64,000 nucleotides of DNA, taken from NCBI GenBank assembly GCA_963169105.1, contig OY720637.1:34343925-34407924 (forward strand). Direction: 5' to 3'. Each line of letters begins with the position of its first letter. The stretch's first letter is position 1. This DNA comes from Ceriagrion tenellum (lineage: Eukaryota; Arthropoda; Insecta; Odonata; Coenagrionidae). The notes under the pieces are model-generated. The model searched no databases. It was not told the DNA's origin and saw nothing but the letters and a program-made list of their open reading frames with translations. Shown here one piece after another: positions 43,916-55,885 of this stretch. The position numbers and the translations under genes are program-made.

Positions 43916-45370
43916 AAAAGCAATCATCCATTCAATAAAATAATTCTAGACTGCATATAATGGGACATGTAGATAACCTAGCAACTGAAAACATTGCCTA
44001 CAGGTAAGGTTCCACTAGAGGCAAAATACGATGTATTGCTAAATCAAAAAAAGACCGGAAACCCCATAGTGAAATACTAATGACTGGCATTCGTCGTTAT
44101 CAAGTAAACTAAGTTTGATACCGGAAAACTTTAAAGTCTCTGAAGACAACCGCTCACATTTGACTTAGATAATACATGAGTGTACCATTGTGAATTACTT
44201 TCTACAACATATGTTTGTGAAAAACTTGATATAGATACGTGTGAAATTTTACGTAGATTTGGGAGGAGTGTAACATCGATAAACATGCAAAACACAAGAC
44301 TCATGAAAGAGAGAAAGAGATGCTTGAAATGTCGTCGAGGAAAATGATGCAAAGGCTTTATTTACGAAAAGAATAACAAACTAAAATGATATGTTAGGTA
44401 ACAAAAAGTCTGTTATGTTAGGGTCGGAAGACAAGAGTAACAGCAAAGAAAAATAAGGAGGAAGAAAAGTTGGTCTCTCAGAAAATTGATAAGATAGAAA
44501 GAGAAGATCAAGGCCGTGATATGTTGTAGAACATGAATAAAGCATGGAACATAAGAGAAAAACGACCGACATGTCAAATGAAATGAATGACGTGAGAAGT
44601 AAGCTGAGTTGTAGCAAGAAATAATGTAATGTAGAGCGGATTTAATAAGGAACAACGGAGTCAATATGATCCAGAAAACCCAACTTTAATCGGCCGATCA
44701 TGGTCAAAGATAACAGTAAACTTCAAGGACACGTCACTAGCCAACAGATTAGAAATGGAACATTAAGGACGAGGCGGCAACCTTAATCCCCTGGACGAAT
44801 TCCAACTGTGAGATAAAATGTGTGAAAAACCTTAGTCAAGTAACGTCTCGCCCTTCAATACCTCTGAGGAAGGTCTTGGTGAACGATTCGAATCCTTTCA
44901 AGAAAAATCCCCGATTCGCTCCGGAAGAGAATCCCTTGGGGAAACCCTAAAAAGGAAACGGCTCTTCTGGGACGTTGCAGCAACAAGATCACCCGCGAGA
45001 GACTCCCAAGGCAGAGTATGACAAGAAATGCATGCATTTATGGTATACATCAAGGCGAGAACCACCACGAGACAGACATTGATCCATTCAACCAAATGCA
45101 TCGACACCAGCAAACATTATACCCAGCTAGCCTCGGCATCAGGGCGCAGTGGGGTTCGCTCATTCAGCAAGAGGGAAGAATAAGAGAAAAAGGCAAGCGT
45201 CTTTTCTAGAGCACAAGTCCCTTAACCCTTTTTTTTTATTACGGGAAGGAACTTCAACATGCACTTCTTAGGGTGCATAAACTTCTTACGATATAAGTTT
45301 CTGGAAGTGAATATTAATATTTCGGGAAGGGACTGCAACATACTTCTTAAGACAAAAAAGGGATATATAT
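43916..45370. other. no feature recognised
   Basis: AT-rich. 45235-45380 holds short direct words of the form ACTTCTTA.G. No gene recognised. Confidence 0.4.
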
Positions 45371-45384
45371 ATATTTCTTAAGAT

Positions 45385-45657
45385 GCGAAAGGTAGAGGAG
45401 GGCCGAGAAAGTTGTGGTTGAATGTGGTAGAGGAAATTCTTAGGAGGAGGAATATTAGGAGTCTTAAAAACATGAGGCGTGTATGAAGCAGGCAGTGCAT
45501 GGGGGTAAATGAGGCAAATGGGGTTTGAAAGGATAGGTCAGTATGGAGGAAATTATTGAAGCAGAGTTAGTTGTACAAATATGTATTTATGAGTGAAACT
45601 TTGTGACTGTGCCTTCCCCGGAAAGGAACGGCGTGATTGGTATATGTATATGTATAC
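45385..45657 (+). mobile_element. LINE D, short copy with target-site duplications
   Basis: Contains the LINE D C-terminal coding tail (GAGGAGGGCCGAGAAAGTTG...AAATTCTTAGGAGGAGGAAT) and 3' UTR with a TATATGTATATGTATA tail. Flanked by TTCTTAAGAT at 45375-45384 and 45658-45667. This complete, 5'-truncated insertion has no fold-back element, so it gives the empty site for 27913-28178. Confidence 0.9.
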
Positions 45658-45873
45658 TTCTTAAGATAGTTCGTAATTTATCCGCTCGCCAGCTGAAATG
45701 AATGCATGTTCATTTATAACGAAGTCAAGTTAAAGACACTTGACGACTACGGTAAGCATTCTTAATAATTATGGTTAATTACCTTCCAGAAAATAAATTG
45801 CCAAATCACAATTTTTTTGAAGAAAAATATGGAAAGCTTTAGGATGCCTCGAAGAACAATATTGAGGCAATAA

Positions 45874-46334
45874 TGGTGATCATCATAATTGAAAATTGGC
45901 GAGACTATTTTCTTCCGTTATGCAACTTAGATAGATACAAGTTTATTGAGCTCTGGCATGCCCCGTAAGACCAAGTACATTTAGTGAAATGACTAGTCCT
46001 TGGTTTTAACAAAAGTTGTTGTATAAATTACATAAGTACGAAATTACAAGTTAGTAGTCGTCAATGCCGTTTAACATATATAATTTTGTTTGCCTTTTGT
46101 GCACATTTTGTCATAATTGTTTTACATTAATACTTAATATTTAGGTGTGATAACCAACTGCAAGTGTTCTGTTGTTGCATAAGATATTCGTATGCTTTGG
46201 TTTAAAAGGATTTTACTGATGAACTTTGTTTCAAGGATATAGGGAGGGAGTTACAAAATTTTGTTGAGGTTATATTTTGGCCAACCAAATAATTGATACA
46301 GATACAATTAAATAGTATTTAGTCAGAATGTCAA
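45874..46334. repeat. long inverted repeat, left arm (~460 bp)
   Basis: Nearly complementary over its whole length to 50221-50680. Anchors include TGGTGATCATCATAATTGAA, GGCATGCCCCGTAAGACCAA, AACCAACTGCAAGTGTTCTG, CAAGGATATAGGGAGGGAGT and TTGGCCAACCAAATAATTGA. Confidence 0.9.
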
Positions 46335-48095
46335 TCATGCTATTCAAAATAATTGGCATTGCTGGATATAACTTGAAAGAAATATAACACAGTAGAAGTA
46401 ATTTACACGTTTGAGAAATTAAAAAAAACAAATTCTAAAGAGCCAAAACTGTGAAACTTCGAAAAACACTTTACACAATAACATAGCCATTGCACAGCCA
46501 TTTAGAATAAATTCATACTTTTAGCTTTCCAATCAACTGGTTATATATTGCACACTTAAGGACCCATTTATAAAAAACGCATCTTACAGAAAATTTAGAT
46601 GGGACTGGAAGGTTTTATTTATTTAAAAAAAATACAACATACATCGGTATCAACATCCATTTTATCACAAATATATCGCCACTAGTTCGTCCAAGTAAAT
46701 TACGAATGTTTAAATATAGAAACAATGGAAAAACAAAGGTCACGTTTCAACTAATCCAAAATAATATCTGGCCTATATAGATTGCCATTTTTCCACAGCC
46801 TTGTCCGTAACTAATATTATTATTGGCATTTTGTACCCTTTGTTTCTGTATCTATGAAATACGCACTGTAATTTTACCGCACTGTTAGACCACGATTGGC
46901 ATTTATTTTTTTCGTACATTACAATACATTAAGCGCTGAACTTTATTGAATTACCAGTAAAATCAAAACTATGATTATTGGTAAACCACTTCTTCGGGAT
47001 ATTCAAGATGAAATTAGTCCATTGTCAATCACCAGGAAAATCACCAGGAGATGTAACAAACACGACAAAAATCCGGTCGATACTTTAAAATTAGTTGCAA
47101 TTTAGAGCTTTAATTTTTTCTGAGTGAATTCTAATATTAATTAATTATAACTTTGTCGACCAATAAAATACAGATAATGATAAGAAAGTTGAACACTTGG
47201 TCATTCGTGTAGTAGACTCACAACCAACGTTTCACCAAACGTATTGGCATCCTCAAGACTTTGAACGCAATACAAAGAGACACAGCCAGGTCAATATAAT
47301 TTACACAAATATTAGTACAAAAGTTGCGGATTCGAAAATTTACCTACCATTGAGTATATTATTGAACAATATCAAAGTAAACAAAAGCTCCAAACACTAC
47401 AAAAATGTGTTTACAACCAACAATGAAATTAACACAAACCATTCACAAGTTTTCCAAAAAATACATAAATAAATAAAGAGATAACATTTAAAATTCACAA
47501 GTTTCATAGCATAAAACAAATATGAAATCAAAGTAAATATTACCATTGTTTATACTTGTTTTCTCATTTAAAAAACAAGATAACACAAATAAATAAGGGT
47601 TCATCCGATTAAACCAATATAAATTCTACTAAGATTGTCAATGTCAGTTCTATTACAGGCATTGTGGAATCGTAGATTGTGATATTAATACAAGTATGAC
47701 CAAATATTCAAGAATCTTATTACATTCCAATTTTAAGTTCGCCGAAACCAACTACTAGTACAATTACATGCAAAGTATACACAATAAGGACGTATCAAAA
47801 CAATTTTACATAGAAACATTCATAAAGGCCGCTTTAAAAGGTATTTTCTATAGCACAAACTAATATATGAACTCTTGCATGAGGTAAATTATACCGTATA
47901 AAGCGGCACATAGTATGATTGTCTGAATGACAACGGGAAATAGAACCCGCTCTATTTCCATTTAGTTTCTTGAGCGTTCTATGATACATTCATTTATACA
48001 ATAAAATATACCATGTAAAGCGACCTTAACTCTCGTTTTCAGAAATGCGAGAATAAAGGAGTTCGCAGAAACAACAAGTCCATGAAAACATCGGC
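46335..48095. other. AT-rich interior; no gene recognised apart from a hammerhead-like word
   Basis: No transposase or other domain was found in the translated frames; the 91-codon frame at 47197-47472 is lysine/asparagine-rich and unrecognised. Confidence 0.4.
47223..47257 (-). ncRNA. hammerhead-related motif, degenerate
   Basis: Minus strand: CTTGAGGATG, stem CCAA/TTGG around a short loop, then GAAACGTTGG. The GAAAC side is canonical and the CTGATGA side is not. Confidence 0.3.
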
Positions 48096-48098
48096 TAA

Positions 48099-49280
48099 GG
48101 CCGTTTTCGAACTTGGCAAATCAAGCAATCTTGCCTTCAAACCTAGTACACATCGAAAGCTATGACGTCATGGACGCGTCATCACCATGCGCTTGTTCAC
48201 TATCTATCGAGGAAAGATACCAAGTCAACGAAAAAGGAGACTTGTTATGCTTGCTAGGTTTCAAGTTAGAACTCGGGGTGTGATAATATGGGCTTGTATG
48301 GAAAATAGAAGTGAAGAAACTTTCAAATGGATACTATTTTATCATTACTACGTATATTTGTGTGATATTTATTAATTTTTTTGCGGAAAAATTGATGAAT
48401 TCGCTATATTTAAAGGCTTTTCAAATGCGAATATACTGATAAAAGATGGTTGTGTATGTGTGTTGTAGTAAGACCTAATAGTTGTGTGAATAATTCCATA
48501 CATTGTAGATGTACCGTCCTTGTTTACTTCATTGAACCTACAAAATCTATCTTCCTTACTCTGGAAGGAAAAGAAATGAAATAATGATGAAATATGGTCC
48601 GATGGAAAGTACTCTAAGGTAACCATTGGCAGCATTATTTTTAGCTAACGAACATCATAATTGTTAATAACGTTGACATTGGAGAGGTTTTCACTGCATT
48701 CATCAAAGAAAGGGGATATTAAACCATCAGCGTAAATGTAATTTGTTTTCAACTTAATTACCTATGTTAGTTACAACGCGCGTATTTATCAGTTATCAGT
48801 CGAAGATCATAGGTAGTTTGTTCGGAGTGTAATATATTAAAATACTGTTACCTGTTCATGTAGACAAGAAATATTATAATGCCTTTTTGTGCATAAAGAC
48901 GTCTGGGGTGAAATACAGTGAACGATATGTCGTTCACTTCAGCAGACCCTAGCAATCCAAGCATAATAGTTATTCACCACATAATGGTACATGAGAATAA
49001 TTTTATTCTTAAGTAATAAGATTAAAAAAATTATATTCCCTTTTAATTTGTCGCATACGGATGGGAAGTATTTTAAAGAAGCAATCGACTTCCATCAACG
49101 ACAAAAATTATGGACACGGATGGCGCTTTTCGTATGTTTTACGAGATGAAGGCCGCATGATGTCTCTTCCACCGTAAAAGGGCTACGAAAGTGTCAAGTA
49201 AGCATTTCACTTTGCTTGCCTAGGTATCAAGATAACTTGATATCGAGTTAACTAGGCGTTTGCCAAGTTCGAAAACGGCC
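48099..49280. mobile_element. PIF/Harbinger-like non-autonomous DNA transposon
   Basis: Perfect 22-bp terminal inverted repeats (48099-48120 and 49259-49280, starting GGCCGTTTTCGAACTTGG) flanked on each side by TAA (48096-48098, 49281-49283). A 3-bp TWA duplication with GG-starting ends is characteristic of PIF/Harbinger elements. The 1.18-kb interior has no recognisable transposase. Confidence 0.8.
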
Positions 49281-49283
49281 TAA

Positions 49284-49850
49284 GGGACAGCGAGGCGACT
49301 ACTTAAGCTTACGCGGCGATTGGCGAGGATACAAAGGGACAGCGAATGTGGCGTGGTGGGCGAGAGAAGAGGTAAGGAAGCGATGGAAAAAAAACTCACC
49401 CATAGAGGATAGAGATAAGAAACGGAGACAAAAAGGTCTGAACCTGATTTTTTATATCTCCGTCCCCAATCCAGAGCCATCATTTCTTTGTCTTTTTTAT
49501 TTCTTTCTGGGATCAAAGGAGAAGCAGTGGCGGGGAAATACAAAAAGGCAAACTGCGGAGCGCCCTCTTCCCGCGGAAAGCGTCGGCGACACGTTCCGGG
49601 GACCCAAAATGGTATTCCCTTCCGTGTTTGCCCCGGGTGATTTTTTTCTTTTCCTTCCGTGGGATCCCGGTAGGAAATAAAAATCGATCCATCCCGGATG
49701 CATTGAAGAGACATCCGCACGAATACACGCGGCGGTAGCTTTGAAGCCACTCGATAAACGGGCGGAGTGCACCGGAATCCACAACGCGACGAACACGTCC
49801 GCTTGCAAACATGAGGAATAAAAAAACCACACCCCGATGACATTCATCGA
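49284..49850. other. GC-rich island open in several frames
   Basis: A 187-codon minus-strand frame (49280-49843), plus two other open minus-strand frames and one plus-strand frame over the same stretch. Cysteine/proline-rich translation at the N-terminus, no known domain. It starts exactly at the Harbinger-like element's right edge. A real exon cannot be excluded. Confidence 0.35.
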
Positions 49851-50220
49851 TGTTTATTTCCGAAAAAGAGAGGTTCTTATCCTTACGAGTAAGGAAATAA
49901 AAATTATTTCGAAACGCCCGGATGGATATGTGGGAAGAATCGAAAATGCAAATATTCTATCGAAATCATAACTCTACACGAAAAGATGAGATCACATACA
50001 ATCCAAAGGACTATAAAATCATAATTATCTAATGGATGCGGAGAATACCAAAGCGTCAGCAATTAATCTGAGGTAATGGATAACCGTCAAATCAGCTATT
50101 ATTAAGGTCAGGAACAGAGGTACCCTGACTGGTCGATACAGTCTCCCAGAGGCTGATATGGCATTGAAATGCGTCCATTTAGAATATGGCGGGCCATGAA
50201 AAAAAGTTATCGAAACATTT

Positions 50221-50680
50221 TTGACATTATGACTAAATACTATTTCATTGTATCCGTATCAATTATTTGGTTGGCCAAAATATAGCCTCCGAAATTTTGG
50301 AACTCCCTCCCTATATCCTTGAAACAAATTTCATCATTAAAATCCTTTAAAACCAAAGCATACGAATATCTTATGCAACAACAGAACACTTGCAGTTGGT
50401 TATCACACCTAAATATTAAGTATTAATGTAAAACAATTATGACAAAATGTGCACAAAAGGCAAACAAAATTATATATGTTAAACGGCATTGAAGACTACT
50501 GACTTATAATTTCGTACTTATGTAATTTATACAGCAACTTTTGTTAAAACCAAGGACTAGTCATTTCACCAAATGTACTTGGTCTTACGGGGCATGCCCT
50601 ATCTCAATAAACATGTATCTATCTAAGGTGCATAGCGGAATAAAATAGTCTCACCAATTTTTCAATTATGATGATCACCA
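50221..50680. repeat. long inverted repeat, right arm
   Basis: Complement of 45874-46334. Either the two arms are ends of a single 4.8-kb element or two separate inverted insertions of one repeat. Confidence 0.9.
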
Positions 50681-52278
50681 AAACACCCATTGTGTTTCAT
50701 TTATAATAGAGCCAACTAGAAACTCTTCAAAAAATACTATACACAGAAAAATACAAAACAATAACATCATCTTATTTTACCATCCCACCATTAAAAATTA
50801 TGTAGATAATATAGACACGAGAGAGTCGATATAAGATTGAAAACACCTTGAAGGAGTCAACGGCGAAAAAATCATGGGTACCTCTCGACTAGGCAATGCA
50901 TTATACATATGGTTTCCCATTGGTATGAACAAGTTCATGATTTAGCGTCCACTTTAACCTACCGCTCTCGGCGAAAAATTGTCGGCACATTCTCCCAAGA
51001 TACTACGCATGAAAAACATCAAAACTGAACCTGGGAGGACAATCGTCGAATTCCTTTTTAAATCGTCTAAGCCGCGAGGAATAATTGAAAAGTGAAGGAA
51101 GCTAATACGACCGGTCGTTTGAGGTTAAGTCTGGCCATTTCCCCTCCAGCAAGTGGACTCTAGCTCTGTCGTAACATCGCGGTGCTCCCAAGTTATCCGA
51201 GAGTGCGACTGAATTTTTAATTCCCATTCAAAAACGCCACCACCAGAGGAATTCCAAGCGGCTTTTGCATTAATTATTTAAGCACGGGGTCTCCGAGATT
51301 TTTCACGAGGTGGTTTTATTCTTACGGAGATTTTATAATCAATTCAACGGCTAAGGGTCAACAGAATACAGGGACATCGCTCAAAGAGAAAAATATGAAA
51401 AAATGACTAAAAGATATTTATAATGAGGGAATTAAAATTTCGGAGACTCGGATTACATGGACGTAGATGCTATGGAATCCACTACTGAACAGGAATGTAT
51501 CTATTGAACACACTTCACAAGATAAACAGCAAAGGTTGTCCAGCAATCGTGCTCTGCCAAAATGAAGCTCTATTATGCCATAAAATTCCTCAAAATACGT
51601 ATAATATCCTTAAAAATACCTTCTATGGAATAAGCAAACAATATGTGGCATTAAATACGTGTGCATTTGAGTCGGAAAAATAATAATAGGCATTTGATTA
51701 GGAGTAGAATTATAGTTGTTAACTAAAGCATTACTGCAACATCGTATTTCTCTAAGATACTAAAAATGAGTGATGAATGACCTTCGAATTCGAAAAAATT
51801 TAACAAGTATTTCAATGCATAAAAATCATTCCTACAAAAAAATAAAGCCGCAGGCATGAGATTCTCAAAAACTATCCAGAATAAAGTCGCTCTCAGAGGA
51901 AAGTAAAAATTAAAAATGAATATTCGCTCCCACAGCTTAACTCATATCTTATAAGATTGAAGACGATTGCAGAATGCAAATGTCTGCCTAAAACGTCCGA
52001 TTTTATTAGTAATATTGAATGCTTCCAACAAATCATTCCCAGCATTAAGTTAGCCTCTCAATTGCGAACGTAAATTACGTGCCAATGGCTTTCTTAAAAC
52101 CTATCAAGTTAAAAGGACTTCCGCCGCGATAAAATGTAGCTAAATGAGGAAACTGGATTTTCCTTGGGGTAAAATGAATTCTTCAAGCAGTTCTTAGATA
52201 CGCAGTTATCTCGAATGCCATAAAAATCAACGCACTCATTTGCTTATATCTAGCTTCATTAACAAATCAAAAAAATTC
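50681..52278. other. no feature recognised
   Basis: AT-rich; a short repeat M fragment lies at about 51657-51695. Confidence 0.4.
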
Positions 52279-52351
52279 TGGAGGCGCCGGGTATCGATCC
52301 CGGTACCTCTCACATGCTAAGCGAGCGCTCTACCATCTGAGCTACGCCCCC
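52279..52351 (-). tRNA. tRNA-Ala-AGC: tRNA-Ala (anticodon AGC)
   Basis: A complete 73-base cloverleaf on the minus strand. The acceptor has seven pairs including the G3:U70 pair that identifies alanine tRNAs, with A at the discriminator. The D arm is GCTC/GAGC, the anticodon stem CTCGC/GTGAG (one G:U) with loop TTAGCAT, and the T arm CCGGG/CCCGG with loop ATCGATA. No intron and no encoded CCA. The internal A and B boxes for polymerase III are intact. It decodes GCU and, through inosine, GCC and GCA. It is isolated and shows no SINE-like tail, so it is probably a real gene. Confidence 0.93.
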
Positions 52352-54327
52352 AGTTATCAAACAACGCGACTGGAGTGGCATGTTCATCTGATTTCCAGAA
52401 AAGAAATCGGGTCACTTTAGAAAGTTAAGGTTGGAGAGGGAAATTTAAATACTGTACCACAACTTCTTTCCGAAATCGTCATCCGTTCGCAACAATTTTG
52501 CAGTAATACCAATCCGGTCATATTAATCGGGAAGCCATTGAATACTGAATAAAATAACCAAAGAATGAGTCGCGAAAATTAAAAAAAGTTGATAGCAGAG
52601 AGGGAAATTGGCAAAATGTGCCTCAACTTCTTCCTGAAATCCTGATCATTTCTTATTTATGTTCAGTAATACTAATTCTCCCATTTCAATCGGTAAATCA
52701 TTAACTACTGGACATTAATTATATTTACGATACTAAAATAAACAATACTTCTTAACGGGAATGCAAATTGGCTTTACCTCTTAAGTGTCAATCAAATTCT
52801 CTTCCTCCGACAATGTAGTCCCAGACGAGTGAGGAGTTCCAGTGAGATAATTCCAGACAACAATGCAGTTTTTGATGGAGTAAATGTTGAAAAGAAGACC
52901 TTTCCAAAGCGTTCAATACTCAGCGCCGCTGACGCGGTTAGAGGGTCGAACACTCAAAATATCCCCTATGACTTTCTTTAATATGAATATCTCCTGAAAA
53001 TCATCCAGCAGAAATGATGTATCAGCGCGGAGATAGTGTCGCTAGAGTTAAGGCGATTTTTGTTTGTATACCGATTTACGCAAAACTTTCCGTCTAAATT
53101 TTGGTTTTAAATAGATAACAAATTTCATCAGCAAAAACAGTATTTTATAAACTAACAATAAATTGAGCAATAAAGCATTTGTTTTGACTCACATAGGCCT
53201 GGGAAACCTTAAACTAGCCTCAAGGTAGGTTGATCGAACGTTTTCCCTTGCCATATTGGAGAGCATACTCGAATTTTATTTTTTCAATTTACGCCGATTC
53301 GAGAAACACTAACAATACTACGTATGTAAAGAGGGTGATATTGACACAAGAGCAATATTTTAAATCACTGAAATTCTGGATAATTACTGAACATATTTGA
53401 AAGGCTTTAATTCGACTACCCGACTACTTACACATATATTATTTGAATGAAAGCAGATTTACCTGGAGTAAGTCTCTCACGCAAGCTAGCCTGAGCGTTT
53501 ACCACTCCTCAAAGGATGCAAAGCGCATTAGATAGTTAAGTAATTCGCAAATAGAACTACGGGACTAGCCACGCAGTAACTTTAACGGAGTCACCCGCCG
53601 GTGTTTACACAATTGTGTGAAATTCACTGAGGATAAATCGTTCACCTGGACTGGGAAGTACCAGATTAGGATTCCCAGTCCAGGAGAATAATCTTTCTAC
53701 TGTGACTTCCACACAACTCATGAGTAATCAAACCTTGATGCCCCTAGCTTAAAATTTGGTAGATTTCGGCAGTATGCTTGCATTCACAACCGCAGATATT
53801 GTGAAATTTCGTAAAAATAGTACATTCCGTTATTAATTTAAATAGCTACGCTCGCAGTAGCCCTTAAATTGGAATTCCGCACATGAGGACAAGGGCCGAA
53901 GAGGATATGAGCACATTTCCACCGCTATATTCTGAATTCAATAAACTTCGACGGTTCAAAATCAAAAAATGTCAACGGAAAACAGCCCAAGCCAAAGGCA
54001 ACGTCCCGGATTCGGTAGATATCGATGCTTTCGATAACTTTCTGAAGCATGTTTAGCAATCTCCAATCCGCCCGCGAAGGTCAGGAGACAAGATTATCCC
54101 ACGGGCATGAAATTTCGACAGTCAATTCAACCCAACAGGTTCACGCTTGTGTTTTGAATACGAGGATGGGGAGATGAACGGCCAGCAAATAGCAAAGGAT
54201 GAAACAACTAGAGTAGGTTTAGTGTATCTAGATAGAGAAGATTTTGTACGCGTGCTTTATATCTTACTACCATTAATAGTAACTCATCCCGCAAGAAATT
54301 TGCAGCATGATTTAGCTTTCTGCATGG
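52352..54327. other. no gene recognised; one short hairpin
   Basis: AT-rich. The only distinctive structure is the hairpin at 53645-53684. Confidence 0.4.
53645..53684. repeat. perfect 13-bp hairpin
   Basis: CCTGGACTGGGAA (53645-53657) and its exact complement TTCCCAGTCCAGG (53672-53684) with a 14-base loop. No poly-T follows. Confidence 0.8.
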
Positions 54328-54450
54328 TATAGTATCTACATCTACCGACTACCATGCGGTCCGCCGCATGGGAGTGTGGCAGGGGATTTTAGGGCACTAG
54401 CCGTCTAAAGATGTAAGGGATAAGGTATTGGGAGGAGAAATGGTGACGTG
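54328..54450 (-). mobile_element. LINE F2 3' end, short
   Basis: Begins CATCTACCGACTACC and contains GCCGCATGGGAGTGTGGCAG and GGAGAAATGGTGACGTGTAG, matching the F2 3' UTR in reverse orientation. It abuts an F3 end in the opposite orientation. Confidence 0.75.
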
Positions 54451-54575
54451 TAGATGCTGTGACGGGGAACGAGCGCGGTTCTGATATGAACATGGAAGAG
54501 TGCTGCACACCTGGTGTGGAATCATTCCGTGCCACACACCCTATGAGGAGGATTGCACGGTATTTCGCGGATATA
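54451..54575 (+). mobile_element. LINE F3 3' end, short
   Basis: Matches the end of the longer F3 copy at 62788-63296: GCGCGGTTCTGATATGAAC, GCACACCTGGTGTGGAATCA, TTGCACGGTATTTCGCGGAT. The two LINE ends meet body-to-body, with their tails outward. Confidence 0.75.
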
Positions 54576-55106
54576 ATGCAGAGTGAATTCAAAGGACGCC
54601 AATAATAAATGATACAACTTAGGTTTTTGAGAAAATTACACCATTCATACAAGACAAGGTATAGATAGCTATCGAAGAATGGTGGAATGACGAAAATTAT
54701 AGAAGTGAAATCCGAGAAAACGTCTTCAATAAGTATGTTAAGCAGGCCTGTTAGTGATCCGTATGAGTTTCACGATGAAAACTCGCGAATTTCTCATTCA
54801 CAAGTGGGCAATCCAGATTGTAAAAGATAATCAACAGCTGTGACCCCAAACAATTTTCCATGATGAACTTTTTCCGTTTGCTAATTATTATAAACATGGA
54901 GAATAACAGCAGAGGGGGGGCAAATTCCGTATTGAATAACATTTGATCATGATGAACTATCTCTATGTTTTGTTGAGAGTGGAACCAATCGTCTTAGCGT
55001 CGCGCCTCAAGACAATCGCTGCAGCACGCAATAAACGTCGATCCAAAATGCTCGGAACTCAAAACCCACCAGTGTCTGCGAAATAATACACAAAAGACAA
55101 TCAGTA

Positions 55107-55260
55107 ATACATCTACATTCTACCCTGCGAGCCACCGCATGGGCGTATGGTAGGGGATGTTAGGACACCAGCCGTGTATTGGATGAAGTTATGGGAAGTG
55201 AAATGTAGAGATGTATTTTGAGCGTGTTTTCAGTAGAGCTTGGTTTTAATTATGGTCACT
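55107..55260 (-). mobile_element. LINE F2 3' end, left part of an interrupted copy
   Basis: Tail (ACATCTACATTCTACCC) and 3' UTR of F2 on the minus strand. Compared with 43318-43640 it is broken near 55258, where LINE A begins, and resumes at 55745. Confidence 0.8.
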
Positions 55261-55261
55261 T

Positions 55262-55560
55262 ATTGAACGAGCTGGGCAAGCGTGGAAGAGGAAGAAAAAG
55301 AATAGGTTTCCTAGACAGGATGAAGAAGGGTATATCGTATACTGAGGCGAAAAAGGATGTACCAGAGCAAGATAGGCCGACAAGTGTAAGCCCCTGAAAA
55401 TGTAGAAAACCGAGAGGAGTTTCTCTTACATTCAACAAAACCTACCTTAACCGGTAGAGTACTTTTAAAAATTCGTTAAATGGAAACAACACTTGTACCT
55501 ATATAAAAATACGGAAGGAGCTTGCTGGCGTTCAAGACTGCTGCCTAGAAGGATGGATTA
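55262..55560 (+). mobile_element. LINE A inserted in LINE F2
   Basis: AAGCGTGGAAGAGGAAGAAA, GGTTTCCTAGACAGGATGAA, TGAGGCGAAAAAGGATGTAC, then the tail ACCGGTAGAGTACTTTTAAA and the extra downstream stretch shared with 2236-2340 (ATGGAAACAACACTTGTACC...GGAGCTTGCTGGCGTTCAAG). Confidence 0.85.
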
Positions 55561-55744
55561 GGCTTGAGATAGGCCCCTGAAAGTGTAAAAATCCGTGACC
55601 CCGGCATACATAGACTTTGAGACATAGCAAAGAGGCTCGCCTTCAACATTTACGCACAAGAAGATTGGATTGGAATCTGAGCAGACTCAAAATACTCTCG
55701 TAGTCAACAAAACCTACCATAACCGGTGCAATAGATGTTAAAAA
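55561..55744 (+). mobile_element. second partial LINE A end with foreign insert
   Basis: GATAGGCCCCTGAAAGTGTA at 55570 and CAACAAAACCTACCATAACC near 55710 are LINE A tail words. They are separated by a segment (55630-55682) that recurs at 56205-56256. Confidence 0.7.
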
Positions 55745-55885
55745 ATTGCGCGTGCAGAGGACGAATTTTAGTACCGACATTTTGTAACGAATTTTTGTTC
55801 TACAAAGTATCTCTCTTATTTTTCACTTCTTTCGGGCCTAGAGATGTAGCGTGGCGTCAAATGCTTTTCTCTTTGTCGATTGGAT
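55745..55885 (-). mobile_element. LINE F2, right part of the interrupted copy
   Basis: AAGTATCTCTCTTATTTTTC, GGCCTAGAGATGTAGCGTGG and TTTTCTCTTTGTCG match the F2 body in reverse orientation (compare 43490-43570), continuing from 55260. Confidence 0.8.

Noticed and set aside
45235..45380. centromeric or telomeric repeat
   Set aside because: Only irregular ACTTCTTA words are present, without a constant period; no TTAGG-type telomere array is seen anywhere.
48099..49280. transposase gene inside the Harbinger-like element
   Set aside because: Internal frames are short (62 and 87 codons) and contain no DDE-type or DNA-binding motif.
49280..49843. 187-codon minus-strand frame as a host gene
   Set aside because: Other frames of the same block are equally open and no domain is recognised; kept only as a possible exon in a finding.
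53645..53684. bacterial-type terminator
   Set aside because: No U-tract follows the stem and the context is eukaryotic.
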